A DNA stretch of 64,000 nucleotides from an uncultured Prevotellaceae bacterium (GCA_902780025.1 CACZDV010000014.1:16689-80688); one strand, 5' to 3'; numbered from the stretch's first letter, positions 35,512-44,327 are shown. Numbers and translations: made by a program. The notes: generated from the letters alone by a model not told the origin.

Positions 35512-37674
35512 ATGATCAAGATATTTACCCGACTCATTGCCACGGAGTTGCACCTCAACGAACACGCGGTAGAGAACACGCTCAAGCTGCTCGACGAGGG
35601 GTGCACCATTCCCTTTATTTCACGCTACCGCAAGGAACGCACCGGAGGGCTCGATGAGGTTCAGATAACCGCCATCAGCGACCGTGTGGAACGCCTGAAG
35701 GAGATAGCACACCGCAAGGAGACCATCGTCAAGACCATTACCGAACAAGAGAAGATGACGCCCGAACTGCAGCAGCGCATCAGCGACTGCTGGGATGCTA
35801 CGACGCTCGAAGACATCTACCTGCCCTACAAGCCGCGCCGCAGGACACGCGCACAGGTAGCCCGCGAACGGGGACTGGAGCCGCTGGCACAACTCCTGAT
35901 GCTGCAACGCGAACCCCACCCGGCAGAGACCGCCAAACGCTTTGTCAAGGGTGACGTTACCAACACGACCGAAGCCCTGAAGGGCGCGCAGGACATCATA
36001 GCCGAACAAGTGAGCGAGGACGAGCGCAACCGCAACAGCGTGCGCGCCGCCTTCCGCCGCGAGGCTTTCATTGTCTCCAAGGTTGTCAAAGCCAAGAAGG
36101 ATACTGACGAGGCCCAGAAATACAGCGACTACTTTGATTGGGAAGAACCTCTGAAGCGTTGCTCCAGCCACCGTCTGCTGGCCATGCGCCGTGGCGAGGA
36201 GGAAGGCGTGCTGCGCGTCAGCATCACCATTGAGGATGACGACGCCATAGCACGGCTGAAACGTAGCCTTCCCCCTACCCCGTCACAAGAAGGGAGAGCC
36301 TGCCGCCGCCTGTTAGAAGAGGCTGTCGAGGACGGCTACAAGCGACTGCTGCTGCCCAGCATTGAGACCGAGTTCGCAGCCCTCAGCAAGCAGCGGGCCG
36401 ACGAAGAGGCCATCAACGTCTTCGCCCAGAACCTGCGCCAGCTGCTGCTCTCGGCTCCGCTTGGCCAGAAGCGTGTCATGGGCATCGACCCGGGCTTCCG
36501 CACGGGCTGCAAGGTGGTGTGTCTGGACGCGCAGGGCAACCTGCTGCACCATGAGGCCATATTTCCCCACCCGCCCATTAACCACCGCATGCAAGCCACC
36601 GTACACCTGCAGCAGATGCTGGCCGACTACCACATAGAGGCCATCGCCATAGGCAACGGCACCGCCAGCCGCGAGACGCGTGCCTTCGTCGAAGACGTGT
36701 TGTCCTCCACCCAACACCCCGCACCCACCACCTACGTGGTCAGCGAAGACGGCGCCTCGGTCTATTCCGCATCGAAGGTGGCCCGCGACGAGTTCCCCGA
36801 CGAGGATGTCACCGTGCGCGGAGCCGTCTCCATAGGCCGCCGACTCATGGACCCGCTGGCCGAACTGGTGAAGATTGACCCGAAGAGCATCGGTGTGGGA
36901 CAGTATCAGCACGACGTGGACCAGACCAAGCTGAAGCACTCGCTCGACCACGTGGTGGAGAGCTGCGTCAACTCCGTTGGCGTGAACCTCAACACCGCCT
37001 CACAGCACCTGCTGACCTACGTCAGCGGACTGGGCCCCGTGCTGGCGCAGAACATTGTGGATTACCGCCGCGAGCACGGAGCCTTCACCAGCAGGGCACA
37101 ACTGAAGAAGGTGCCCCGACTCGGGCCCGCCGCCTACCAGCAGAGTGCCGGATTCCTACGCATTCCTGAAGCTAAGAACCCACTCGACAACTCGGCCGTT
37201 CACCCCGAGAGCTATCCCATCGTCGAGCAAATGGCCAAGGACAACGACTGCACCGTAGCCGACCTGATTAGCAATAAGGAGAAACGGGCGGCCATCGACA
37301 TCAAGAAGTATGTGACGGCCGACGTCGGCATGCCCACCCTTACTGACATCATGCACGAACTGGAGAAACCCGGACGCGACCCGCGCGAACAGATTGAGGA
37401 GTTCGAGTTCGACGACAGCGTACAGACCATTGACGACCTGCAGGAAGGCATGGAGCTGCCCGGCATTGTGACCAACATCACTAACTTTGGGGCCTTTGTC
37501 GATATAGGCGTTCACCAGGACGGACTGGTGCACGTCTCGCAACTGGCCGACCGCTACGTCAGCGACCCCACGCAGGTAGTGCGGCTCCACCAACATGTGC
37601 GCGTGCGCGTCATGGCCGTCGATTTGCGCCGCAAGCGTATCTCCCTCAGCATGAAGGGACTGAACAAGACATAA
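35512..37674 (+). CDS. tex: Tex-type S1 RNA-binding transcriptional accessory protein
   Basis: A 720-residue cytoplasmic protein with the Tex order: N-terminal helical domain (NTLKLLDEGCTIPFISRYRK), YqgF/RNase H-like domain (RVMGIDPGFRTGCKVVCLD), helix-hairpin-helix region (LNTASQHLLTYVSGLGPVLA), and C-terminal S1 domain (GIVTNITNFGAFVDIGVHQD). Tex proteins bind nucleic acid and influence transcription. A short C-tract palindrome encodes SLPPTPSQEGR in frame at about residues 251-263, between the N-terminal and YqgF parts. Confidence 0.95.
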   Translation: MIKIFTRLIATELHLNEHAVENTLKLLDEGCTIPFISRYRKERTGGLDEVQITAISDRVERLKEIAHRKETIVKTITEQEKMTPELQQRISDCWDATTLEDIYLPYKPRRRTRAQVARERGLEPLAQLLMLQREPHPAETAKRFVKGDVTNTTEALKGAQDIIAEQVSEDERNRNSVRAAFRREAFIVSKVVKAKKDTDEAQKYSDYFDWEEPLKRCSSHRLLAMRRGEEEGVLRVSITIEDDDAIARLKRSLPPTPSQEGRACRRLLEEAVEDGYKRLLLPSIETEFAALSKQRADEEAINVFAQNLRQLLLSAPLGQKRVMGIDPGFRTGCKVVCLDAQGNLLHHEAIFPHPPINHRMQATVHLQQMLADYHIEAIAIGNGTASRETRAFVEDVLSSTQHPAPTTYVVSEDGASVYSASKVARDEFPDEDVTVRGAVSIGRRLMDPLAELVKIDPKSIGVGQYQHDVDQTKLKHSLDHVVESCVNSVGVNLNTASQHLLTYVSGLGPVLAQNIVDYRREHGAFTSRAQLKKVPRLGPAAYQQSAGFLRIPEAKNPLDNSAVHPESYPIVEQMAKDNDCTVADLISNKEKRAAIDIKKYVTADVGMPTLTDIMHELEKPGRDPREQIEEFEFDDSVQTIDDLQEGMELPGIVTNITNFGAFVDIGVHQDGLVHVSQLADRYVSDPTQVVRLHQHVRVRVMAVDLRRKRISLSMKGLNKT
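36264..36303. repeat. C/G-tract palindromic element in frame inside tex
   Basis: A sequence starting CTTCCCCCTACCCCGTC and ending GAAGGGAGAGCC encodes SLPPTPSQEGRA. Read on the opposite strand it aligns with the element inside the restriction gene at 46253-46297 and more loosely with the intergenic copies at 33117-33390. Confidence 0.6.
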
Positions 37675-37686
37675 TCCTTTAAGCCC

Positions 37687-39183
37687 ATGAACCAGCTGAA
37701 AAAAATAATAGCCAATACCTTATCCGTACGCATCAGCCTGATGGTGGTGCTTGCTGTTGCTTTGCTGTTAGGCATAGCGCTGTTCGTGATGTTCAGCTTC
37801 TCGCGCAAGGCATTAAGACAGGAAGCGCTTGAGAAAGCCGGACAGACGCTCACCGCCACCGTGCAGCATACCGACAACGTACTGTTAAGCGTGGAACAGG
37901 CGTCAGGCAACATCTACTGGGACATGATGCAGCACCTGGACGAGCCGGACCGCATGTTCGACTACTGTCGGGAACTTCTGGAAGCCAACCCTTACATTAA
38001 CGGCTGCGCCATTGCTTTCGAGCCCTATTACTACAAGAGTCGCGGACAGTACTTCATGGCTTACCTGCACCATGAGCACTCAGGCCAGCTGAACACCGAG
38101 GACTCACCCCTCATTCAGTCAGAGACGTTCAGTAACGTTCCCTACACAGAGCAGTCGTGGTACACTTTACCTTTGGAAAACGGACACCCCAGCTGGGTTG
38201 GGCCGCTAAAGAACGAAGACGCTGAAGACGAAGCACTCATCTCTTTCTGCCTGCCTATATATAATAAGGAGGGACGCGCCATTGGGGTACTTGGCGTTGA
38301 TGTGACGCTGGCCCTGCTCTCCAATATTGTGCTGTCAGCCAAGCCCTCACCAAACTCCTATGCCGTACTGCTGGGAAGCGACGGTTCGTTCATCGTTCAC
38401 CCCGACAGCACCAAACTGCTGCACGAGACGGTTTTCTCGACGCCTGCCAATGATACTGACCCAGAGGTGGAAGAAGCCGCACGCGCCATGGTGGCCGGTG
38501 AGACGGGCTACCGGCATTTACGACTGGACGGTGTTGACAGCTACGTCTTCTACAAGCCCTTTACGCGCGCCGTTGTGCCTGGCCGGTCAATGAACAAGCT
38601 GGGATGGAGCGCAGGCATTATCTACCCAGAGGACGACATCTTCGGCGACTATAACCAGCTGCTGTACATAGTGCTGGCCATTGCCGGCATCGGCCTGCTG
38701 GTGCTGCTGGTGCTCTGCCAGTTGTTCACCCACCACCAGCTGCTGCCCCTGCGTATGCTGACCGAGTCAGCCCGGCGCATTTCGGAAGGGCACTACGACG
38801 AGACCATACCCGACAGCCGGCATCACGACGAAGTGGGACGCCTGCAGGCCAACTTCAGGCAGATGCAGCTGGCGCTGTCGGCCAACATGGGCGAGCTGGA
38901 ACGCCTGAACGAGACGCTGCGCGAACGGGGTGCCGGACTGGCCGAAGCCTACGAACAGGCCCGTGAGGCCGACCACATGAAGACCGCTGTGCTGCACAAC
39001 ATGACTAACCAGATGCTGACCCCCGTCAACGCCATCAGCAGCAACGTTGACGAGCTGTGCCACAACAGCCGCACCCTGAAGCCTGCGGAAGTGCAGCAGC
39101 TCGTGACTGACATTCTGCATGAGGGGGAAAACATAACCGACGTGCTCAACGACCTGCTTAAAGTTAATAATAAGAAGAAATGA
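37687..39183 (+). CDS. Cache-HAMP sensor protein with degenerate histidine-kinase dimerisation domain
   Basis: A 498-residue membrane protein. A first helix (about 15-38), an extracytoplasmic dCache-type domain (about 40-320, with EQSWYTLPLENGHPSWVGPL), a second helix (LLYIVLAIAGIGLLVLLVLC), and a HAMP domain (about 350-405) are followed by a HisKA-like segment. There the H-box reads HNMTNQMLTPVNAI, so Asn (codon 39007-39009) replaces the phospho-acceptor His. The protein ends before any ATPase domain. The next gene, an intact paralogue, starts by ATGA overlap. Most likely it senses a ligand and signals through a heterodimer. Confidence 0.85.
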   Translation: MNQLKKIIANTLSVRISLMVVLAVALLLGIALFVMFSFSRKALRQEALEKAGQTLTATVQHTDNVLLSVEQASGNIYWDMMQHLDEPDRMFDYCRELLEANPYINGCAIAFEPYYYKSRGQYFMAYLHHEHSGQLNTEDSPLIQSETFSNVPYTEQSWYTLPLENGHPSWVGPLKNEDAEDEALISFCLPIYNKEGRAIGVLGVDVTLALLSNIVLSAKPSPNSYAVLLGSDGSFIVHPDSTKLLHETVFSTPANDTDPEVEEAARAMVAGETGYRHLRLDGVDSYVFYKPFTRAVVPGRSMNKLGWSAGIIYPEDDIFGDYNQLLYIVLAIAGIGLLVLLVLCQLFTHHQLLPLRMLTESARRISEGHYDETIPDSRHHDEVGRLQANFRQMQLALSANMGELERLNETLRERGAGLAEAYEQAREADHMKTAVLHNMTNQMLTPVNAISSNVDELCHNSRTLKPAEVQQLVTDILHEGENITDVLNDLLKVNNKKK

Positions 39184-41099
39184 AAACCATCATTGACCAT
39201 ATACGACAGTCGCTTTCGACGAAGCTCAGCCTGGGCATTGTGCTGCTCACGACGCTGGTCTTCGTCCTCTCGCTGGGCATTCTGTTCTTCCAGTCGCGCA
39301 ACAACATCAGACAGGAAGCGCAGGAACACGCCGCCAGTGTGCTCGATGCCACCTCACACCGCGTGAAGAGCTACCTCTCGACCATTGAGACGGCCACCAA
39401 TGCCAATTACCAGATAGCACTCAGAAACATGCAGCCCGACTCGCTGCTGGCACTCTCAAGGCGCATCGTCACGCTCAATGCCAACGTCAACGGCTGCTCC
39501 ATCACCACCGAGCCATATACCTTCCCGCAGTATGGCCGCTACTTCTCGGCCTATTCCGTCAGGTTCGGCAACGACAGCATCAGCACCGTCAGGGAAGCCG
39601 AATACGAATACTTCGACAAGATATGGTACAAGGCACCGCGCCGACTGGGCGAACCGTGCTGGGTTGACCCCTTCGACGACTATAACGAGGGGACGCTCTC
39701 GGCCACCGACATGATTGCCTCCTACTGCCGGCCGCTCTACCACAACGGACACTTCGTCGGCGTCATCTCTACCGACCTGTCGCTCACCCGCCTGTCGCAG
39801 ATTATTGCCACCGAGGAGCCCTACCCTAACGCCTATTTCTTCATGCTCGGACAAGACGGGCACTACTTCGTACACCCAGACTCCACACGCCTGGTTGACA
39901 AGACCATCTTCGACATGAATGACGCGCAGGACGGGACTGACATTATAGCCATTGGCCACCAGATGACTACGGGTAAGCAGGGCTCACTGTTCACCACCAT
40001 CAACGGAAAGCCATCGCTGGTCTGCTATCAGGCTGTGCCAGGCACCAACTGGAGCCTTGCACTGGTGTGCCCCGAAAGCGACATCCTGCATAACTACTAC
40101 AAGCTCAGCTATGTGCTCGTACCGCTCCTCGTCATTGGCTTCATTCTCATCTTCCTGCTGAGCCGCCACATCGTCATTGGTGCCGTCAAGCCGCTCAACC
40201 GGCTGGTCAGCCAGTCACAGCGCATAGCCGCCGGACACTACGACGAGCAGATTCCCTACTCCCCACGCACCGATGCCGTAGGAATGCTGCAGAACAGCTT
40301 TGCCACCATGCAGCAGTCGCTCAGCCGCCACGTCAACGACATTGTCCACGTGAACGAAGAAACGCAGCAACGCAACGCCGAACTGCAACAGGCGCGCCAG
40401 CTGGCCGAGGAAGCCGGACGGCAGAAGACGGCCTTCATTCAGAACATGACCCACCAGATACGCACGCCGCTCAACATTATCAACGGTTTCGCACAGGTGC
40501 TTCGCGACAACTTCTACGAGCTGTCGGCCACCGAGCGCAACAAGATTTCCGACTTGATGGAGCACAACGCCAATACGCTCAACCGCATGGTCCTCATGCT
40601 TTACGACATTTCCGAAGTCGGACTGTCGGAAGAGCTGCGCAGCCACCGCCACGAGCGGGTGCTGTGTAACGAGTTGGCACGCGAGTGCATAACGTCAACC
40701 CGCCTGCATTTCCCCAATCTGCCCATTCAGTTTGAGACCACGCTGCCCGACACCTTCTTCATTCGCAGTAATAAGCTCTACCTGATGCGCAGCATTCGCG
40801 AGATACTCTACAACTCAGCCAAATATTCCGACGGTGAGCACATCACGTTGCAACTGTCGGCTACGGCCTATACCGTAAAGTTCGTCTTCAGCGACACAGG
40901 CCCCGGCATCGCCGACCTTTACCAGCCGCTCATGTACGTTCCTTTCACCAAGGTGAACGACCTCTCGGAAGGCCTCGGACTCGGACTTCCCCTGACCCAG
41001 CGCCACGTTGCCAACCTGGGCGGTGCGCTGACCCTCGATACCACCTACCACGAAGGCTGCCGCTTCGTCCTGGAGCTGCCCATCACCAGCAAGGCATAG
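39180..41099 (+). CDS. Cache-HAMP sensor histidine kinase
   Basis: A 639-residue membrane kinase with the same layout as the preceding protein: helix, dCache domain (with KIWYKAPRRLGEPCWVDPF), second helix (VLVPLLVIGFILIFLLS), HAMP, HisKA with an intact H-box (FIQNMTHQIRTPLNII), and a complete HATPase domain (N-box REILYNSAKYSDG, G1 FSDTGPGIA, G2 GLGLGLPLTQ). No response regulator is adjacent, so its partner is encoded elsewhere. Confidence 0.93.
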   Translation: MKTIIDHIRQSLSTKLSLGIVLLTTLVFVLSLGILFFQSRNNIRQEAQEHAASVLDATSHRVKSYLSTIETATNANYQIALRNMQPDSLLALSRRIVTLNANVNGCSITTEPYTFPQYGRYFSAYSVRFGNDSISTVREAEYEYFDKIWYKAPRRLGEPCWVDPFDDYNEGTLSATDMIASYCRPLYHNGHFVGVISTDLSLTRLSQIIATEEPYPNAYFFMLGQDGHYFVHPDSTRLVDKTIFDMNDAQDGTDIIAIGHQMTTGKQGSLFTTINGKPSLVCYQAVPGTNWSLALVCPESDILHNYYKLSYVLVPLLVIGFILIFLLSRHIVIGAVKPLNRLVSQSQRIAAGHYDEQIPYSPRTDAVGMLQNSFATMQQSLSRHVNDIVHVNEETQQRNAELQQARQLAEEAGRQKTAFIQNMTHQIRTPLNIINGFAQVLRDNFYELSATERNKISDLMEHNANTLNRMVLMLYDISEVGLSEELRSHRHERVLCNELARECITSTRLHFPNLPIQFETTLPDTFFIRSNKLYLMRSIREILYNSAKYSDGEHITLQLSATAYTVKFVFSDTGPGIADLYQPLMYVPFTKVNDLSEGLGLGLPLTQRHVANLGGALTLDTTYHEGCRFVLELPITSKA

Positions 41100-41185
41100 A
41101 CAAAAAGCGGCTCAGTCCGGAGAGCCCCGTTGAATTTTGTCTTAGCAACGGACCACAGGACTTAAGGACTTATTGACACTCGATG

Positions 41186-41228
41186 CAAAAAAGAAAGCGT
41201 CGCACCTACTGAGAGTTGCGACGCTTTC
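41186..41228 (-). terminator. Terminator of the infC-rpmI-rplT operon
   Basis: GAAAGCGTCGCA (41193-41204) and TGCGACGCTTTC (41217-41228) form a perfect 12-bp stem with a 12-nt loop. On the minus strand a T-rich tract follows (A-run 41186-41192 on the plus strand). It is 29 bp after the rplT stop. Confidence 0.85.
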
Positions 41229-41257
41229 ATTCAAGCAAAACTTGTTTGCTGTAGTTT

Positions 41258-41608
41258 TTACTTATTAGCAACCTTGGCAACGATAGCCTTGAAAGCCTCA
41301 GGGTTGTTGACAGCGAGGTCAGCGAGCACCTTACGGTTAATCTCGATGCCGGCCTTGTTCAAACCACCCATCAGAGCAGAATAGCTCATACCCTCGAGAC
41401 GAGCGGCAGCGTTGATACGCTGAATCCACAGGGCACGGAAGGTGCGCTTCTTGTTCCTACGGTCGCGATAAGCATAGGTAAGACCCTTTTCCCAAGTGTT
41501 CTTGGCTACTGTCCAAACATTCTTACGGGCACCGAAGTAACCACGTGTAAGTTTCAGAATTCTCTTTCTCTTTGCTCTTGAAGCAACATGATTAACTGAT
41601 CTTGGCAT
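41258..41608 (-). CDS. rplT: 50S ribosomal protein L20
   Basis: A 116-residue basic protein of the large subunit that binds 23S rRNA early in assembly. It begins [20 protein letters not shown] and contains [20 protein letters not shown], both diagnostic. It is third in infC-rpmI-rplT. In other bacteria L20 represses this operon through the mRNA leader of rpmI. Confidence 0.98.
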   Translation of the reverse strand: MPRSVNHVASRAKRKRILKLTRGYFGARKNVWTVAKNTWEKGLTYAYRDRRNKKRTFRALWIQRINAAARLEGMSYSALMGGLNKAGIEINRKVLADLAVNNPEAFKAIVAKVANK

Positions 41609-41642
41609 AGTTTTCTTTTACTTTAAATGTTTGACAATAGGT

Positions 41643-41840
41643 TTAACGGAGACACAACAGGTCGCGGACCTGCTTCATGTTAGAAACGTCAACGATGCTG
41701 TAACCCGTCAGGTTACGCTTCTGTTTCTTGGTCTTCTTCGTGAGAATGTGGCTGTGGTAAGCATGATGTCTCTTGATCTTACCCGAACCGGTGAACGAGA
41801 ATCTCTTCTTTGCACCGGAGTTTGTCTTTACTTTTGGCAT
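41643..41840 (-). CDS. rpmI: 50S ribosomal protein L35
   Basis: A 65-residue protein starting [19 protein letters not shown] and containing [20 protein letters not shown]. The frame is open upstream to 41909, but only Met 41840 gives the L35 N-terminus. An 80-bp gap with a hairpin separates it from infC. Confidence 0.97.
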   Translation of the reverse strand: MPKVKTNSGAKKRFSFTGSGKIKRHHAYHSHILTKKTKKQKRNLTGYSIVDVSNMKQVRDLLCLR

Positions 41841-41875
41841 TGTTTTTTTTGTTTTTAAATTGTTATTTATTATAC

Positions 41876-41907
41876 GGTGGCAACGCATATACCGGGCGTT
41901 ACGCACC
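41876..41907 (-). promoter_or_regulatory. Hairpin in the infC-rpmI gap, possible L20 control site
   Basis: On the minus strand GGTG/CACC and GCGTTACGC-like arms around a CCGGTATAT loop form a stem with an internal bulge (outer 4 bp and inner 5 bp). In E. coli and Bacillus, L20 binds the mRNA before rpmI, so this is a candidate operator, but the fold is weak. Confidence 0.35.
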
Positions 41908-41918
41908 AAGTTTATTTT

Positions 41919-42614
41919 CTATTCATCCTCGCTCGTCTCGGTCAGCTTCTTCAGCGCGTCGGCACTGATCTTGGCGTTGGCCAGCAGACCGCCGTTGGCA
42001 GGCTTCTCGGCCTCTACCATGATGCGCTCAGCCTCCTTGGCCTCAGCCTCGCGGCGCTCGTTGTCACGCTTCTGCTGGCTCTTCTTGGCCACACCGGCCT
42101 TCTTCGGGGCCAGGTAGAGGAACATCTTCTTGCCCTCCAAGCTCGGCATGGACTCTACCTTGCCGCACTCCTCCAGGTCGTTGGCAAAACGCAGCAGCAG
42201 CACCTCGCCTTGCTCCTTGAACAGGATGCTCCGGCCACGGAAGAATACGTACGCGCGTACCTTATTACCTTCCTCCAGAAACTCCTTGGCGTGCTTCAGC
42301 TTGAACTGGTAGTCGTGCTCGTCCGTCTGAGGTCCGAACCTTATTTCCTTTACTTCCACCTTCACCTGCTTGGCCTTCATCTCCTTCTGGCGCTTCTTCT
42401 GCTGGTAGAGGAACTTACTGTAGTCAATCAAACGACAAACGGGCGGCTGCGCATTCGGCGATATCTCCACAAGGTCAACGCCTTGGTCGCGAGCCATATC
42501 CAGTGCCTGACGGGTCGGAACAACGGTGCTGCCACCATCTCCCACAATGCGTACCTCGCGAACGCGAATCTGCTCATTCACGCGGTACTGATTCTTCATG
42601 TTGTCGTTCTTCAT
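41919..42614 (-). CDS. infC: Translation initiation factor IF-3
   Basis: Binds the 30S subunit and ensures start-codon fidelity. The 231-residue protein has the IF-3 N-domain ([39 protein letters not shown]) and C-domain ([20 protein letters not shown]). It is longer than the usual about 180 residues because of a charged, Lys/Glu/Ala-rich tail from about 185, as in other Bacteroidetes. Met 42599 is an alternative start. A TACCTTTG box (42653-42660, minus) gives a leader of about 30 nt. Confidence 0.95.
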   Translation of the reverse strand: MKNDNMKNQYRVNEQIRVREVRIVGDGGSTVVPTRQALDMARDQGVDLVEISPNAQPPVCRLIDYSKFLYQQKKRQKEMKAKQVKVEVKEIRFGPQTDEHDYQFKLKHAKEFLEEGNKVRAYVFFRGRSILFKEQGEVLLLRFANDLEECGKVESMPSLEGKKMFLYLAPKKAGVAKKSQQKRDNERREAEAKEAERIMVEAEKPANGGLLANAKISADALKKLTETSEDE

Positions 42615-42652
42615 TAACTATTTTTAGTTCTACTTTCGTGTTAAACGGCTGC

Positions 42653-42660
42653 AAAGGTAC
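42653..42660 (-). promoter_or_regulatory. -7 box of the infC operon
   Basis: TACCTTTG on the minus strand, 39 bp from the infC ATG. No strong -33 TTTG is seen. Confidence 0.5.
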
Positions 42661-42723
42661 GACAAATCAATGAATTAACAAAATATTTTTGCAAAAATTC
42701 TTGTCCATTCCGCCAACTTTTTA

Positions 42724-42731
42724 TACTTTTG
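42724..42731 (+). promoter_or_regulatory. -7 box of the truncated esterase-like gene
   Basis: TACTTTTG fits TAnnTTTG and lies 18 bp before the ATG at 42750, so the fragment could still be transcribed. Confidence 0.45.
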
Positions 42732-42749
42732 CCCGAAAATTACTGCTAT

Positions 42750-43112
42750 ATGAAACAATTACTTACAACCATCGCACTACTTTTTGCCGCTATGACAGCT
42801 CAAGCACAAGACCCCAACTTCTACATCTACCTCGCCATCGGACAGTCGAACATGGTGGGCCAGGCACCACCGGCTACGTCGTCTCCTCAAAAGGCTGTTC
42901 ACCGGCCGACGACAACGTGCATCAAGAGCGAGAAGCCCATCAAGAAGCTCGACGTGGTCAGCTATTCCGGCCAGACCATCCACACCTTCACGCCCGCCAA
43001 GGCCGATATCACCAGCTACTTCTACCCCCTGAAGGGCATCAGCGACAAAGTGCTCATCGTGGTCATCGAAGCACAGGACGGCAGCAAAGCCACCAAGAAG
43101 TGTGTTTTTTAA
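42750..43112 (+). pseudogene. Truncated esterase-like ORF (SASA/sialate O-acetylesterase N-terminus)
   Basis: The frame encodes 120 residues with an intact signal peptide (KQLLTTIALLFAAMTAQAQ), followed by FYIYLAIGQSNMVGQA. The GQSNM block is the nucleophile motif of the SASA/SGNH esterases, normally 250 residues or more. After it the sequence does not resemble the rest of such an esterase and includes KKLDVVSYSGQTIHTFTP. This looks like an esterase head fused by deletion to unrelated residues, or a decayed gene. It could also be an expressed small secreted protein, because the signal peptide, promoter box and stop are intact. Confidence 0.5.
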
Positions 43113-43235
43113 TGAGAAATGAGAAATGAGTAATGAGAAATGAGGAATGTGAATGTAGAAATGTTGAAATAAGCTGCACCAACGGCATTCCTTCATTTCT
43201 CATTTTAATTTCTCATTTTTCATTCCTCATTTCTA
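43112..43235. repeat. ATGAGAAATGAGGAATG-type repeats, arranged as an inverted pair
   Basis: Tandem copies of GAGAAATGAG (43112-43145) are matched by CTCATTTCTC/CTCATTTTT copies (43195-43232) in the opposite orientation, able to form an imperfect hairpin between the convergent esterase fragment and HU-like gene. Confidence 0.65.
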
Positions 43236-43237
43236 AT

Positions 43238-43690
43238 TTACGGATTAACCGGCTCCGGCGTCGCGTTCGACTGCTGAACGTAGTTTTCGTACTTCTTCAG
43301 CTTGCGCTCGGGCATGAGCGTCTGCACAGTGCCGCCGTTCGTCTTCTTGCGCTCGGGGCGGAAGAGTACACCCACGTTCTTCACGTTCTCCTCAACGTCG
43401 TAGGGATTCTCGTCGGTCACTGCCTGGTACTTGGCACGGATGCGGGGAGAGAACGTGCCCAGCCCGTCCAACTTCACGGTGAACCCGTCGGCCAGCTTCT
43501 CGGTCAGCACGTCGGCCAGCTCGTCGAGCACAGCCTTCACGTCAGAGCGCTTCACCGATGCGTTCTTCTGAATTTTCTCGGCCACCTCTTCGGTCGTGGT
43601 CAGACCCAGTGTGCGGACGCGGGCCACGAACTGCCCGTAGTTATCCGACTTCTCATTGTTGCATTTCTGCAGTACATAGTTGATTGCCAT
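43238..43690 (-). CDS. HU-family DNA-binding protein with C-terminal extension
   Basis: A 150-residue protein starting AINYVLQKCNNEKSDNYGQF, the HU-like subtype common in Bacteroidetes. The helical part (VAEKIQKNASVKRSDVKAVL) and the beta arm region (VKLDGLGTFSPRIRAKYQA) are present. It extends past the usual 90 residues with a tail ending ATPEPVNP. It binds and bends DNA as a dimer. The promoter is about 170 bp upstream, leaving a long leader with two small ORFs. Confidence 0.9.
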   Translation of the reverse strand: MAINYVLQKCNNEKSDNYGQFVARVRTLGLTTTEEVAEKIQKNASVKRSDVKAVLDELADVLTEKLADGFTVKLDGLGTFSPRIRAKYQAVTDENPYDVEENVKNVGVLFRPERKKTNGGTVQTLMPERKLKKYENYVQQSNATPEPVNP

Positions 43691-43709
43691 GGTATTAAAC
43701 AATTAACGA

Positions 43710-43811
43710 TTAAAAAGGTAAAACATTAAAGATCATGCTTGGTGCATTTTTCGAGAGTTCTGCGGCATTGCTGCCTGGGCGTTCAAGACTGCTTCCACCG
43801 GTGTTTTTCAT
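43710..43811 (-). CDS. Possible small leader protein (33 aa) upstream of the HU-like gene
   Basis: A 33-residue ORF (MKNTGGSSLERPGSNAAELS, then KNAPSMIFNVLPF) lies in the leader of the HU-like gene, 19 bp before its ATG. A 9-codon ORF (MKNTRMKAV, 43808-43837) precedes it and overlaps it by ATGA, both starting MKNT. The peptide is polar with a short hydrophobic end. Small proteins beside HU genes are known in Bacteroidetes, but those I recall are hydrophobic, unlike this. It may instead be part of a structured untranslated leader. Confidence 0.35.
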   Translation of the reverse strand: MKNTGGSSLERPGSNAAELSKNAPSMIFNVLPF

Positions 43812-43865
43812 ACAGCCTTCATTCGCGTGTTTTTCATGGTATTAGATTCCATCTTTATTACACTG

Positions 43866-43897
43866 CAAAGTTATAAAAAATTACTGAAATATCCAAA
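43866..43897 (-). promoter_or_regulatory. Promoter of the HU-like gene (long leader)
   Basis: TTTG (43894-43897) and TAACTTTG (43866-43873) on the minus strand are separated by 20 bp. Transcription would begin near 43860, about 170 nt before the HU-like ATG. The rest of the 43703-44054 gap holds the leader ORFs and the hicA promoter; I see nothing else. Confidence 0.6.
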
Positions 43898-44018
43898 CAT
43901 TTAAGCAATTATTTTACAGGAAATTTAAAATATTTTCTTTAAGTAATACTTTATAGTATTTTCTTACTATCTTCCTTGCCTGCTGCCATATCTTATCACA
44001 AAAATTTTGGTCATAAAA

Positions 44019-44050
44019 TTTGGCGATGTGACTAAAAATAGTTACCTTTG
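44019..44050 (+). promoter_or_regulatory. Promoter of hicAB, abutting the hicA ATG
   Basis: TTTG (44019-44022), 20 bp, then TACCTTTG (44043-44050). The hicA ATG is at 44055, 4 nt after the box, so the mRNA is probably leaderless. Confidence 0.65.
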
Positions 44051-44054
44051 CGCC

Positions 44055-44315
44055 ATGAATAAGAGAGAAAAACTAATCAAGCGATTCAGGACTCTTCCCA
44101 GAGACTTTACCTTTGAGGAAGTAGTCAGCCTTTTTCAAGGCTACGGATTCGAGCTTGAGAACAAGGGGGCGACATCTGGTTCAAGAATAAAGTTCTACCA
44201 TAGCGTCGACCAGATAGCCTACATCATGCACAAGCCCCATCCGAGTAACATCGTTAAGGGTTATATGATGCGTGACATTTTGAATTTTCTGATTAAAAAT
44301 CATTATATAGAATAG
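44055..44315 (+). CDS. hicA: HicA-family toxin (mRNA interferase)
   Basis: An 86-residue protein with the HicA double-stranded RNA-binding-like fold: FTFEEVVSLFQGYGFELENK, then GSRIKFYH (the catalytic His region) and MHKPHPSNIVKGYMMRDIL. HicA toxins cleave mRNA when their antitoxin is lost. The upstream frame is open to 44007, but promoter position and family N-terminus fix the start at 44055. The antitoxin gene follows after 12 bp. Confidence 0.88.
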   Translation: MNKREKLIKRFRTLPRDFTFEEVVSLFQGYGFELENKGATSGSRIKFYHSVDQIAYIMHKPHPSNIVKGYMMRDILNFLIKNHYIE

Positions 44316-44327
44316 GAGGATATTGTT

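Noticed and set aside
41103-41131. Terminator of the cache-HAMP kinase pair
   Set aside because: The stem is only 5-6 bp with mismatches and lacks a T-tract.
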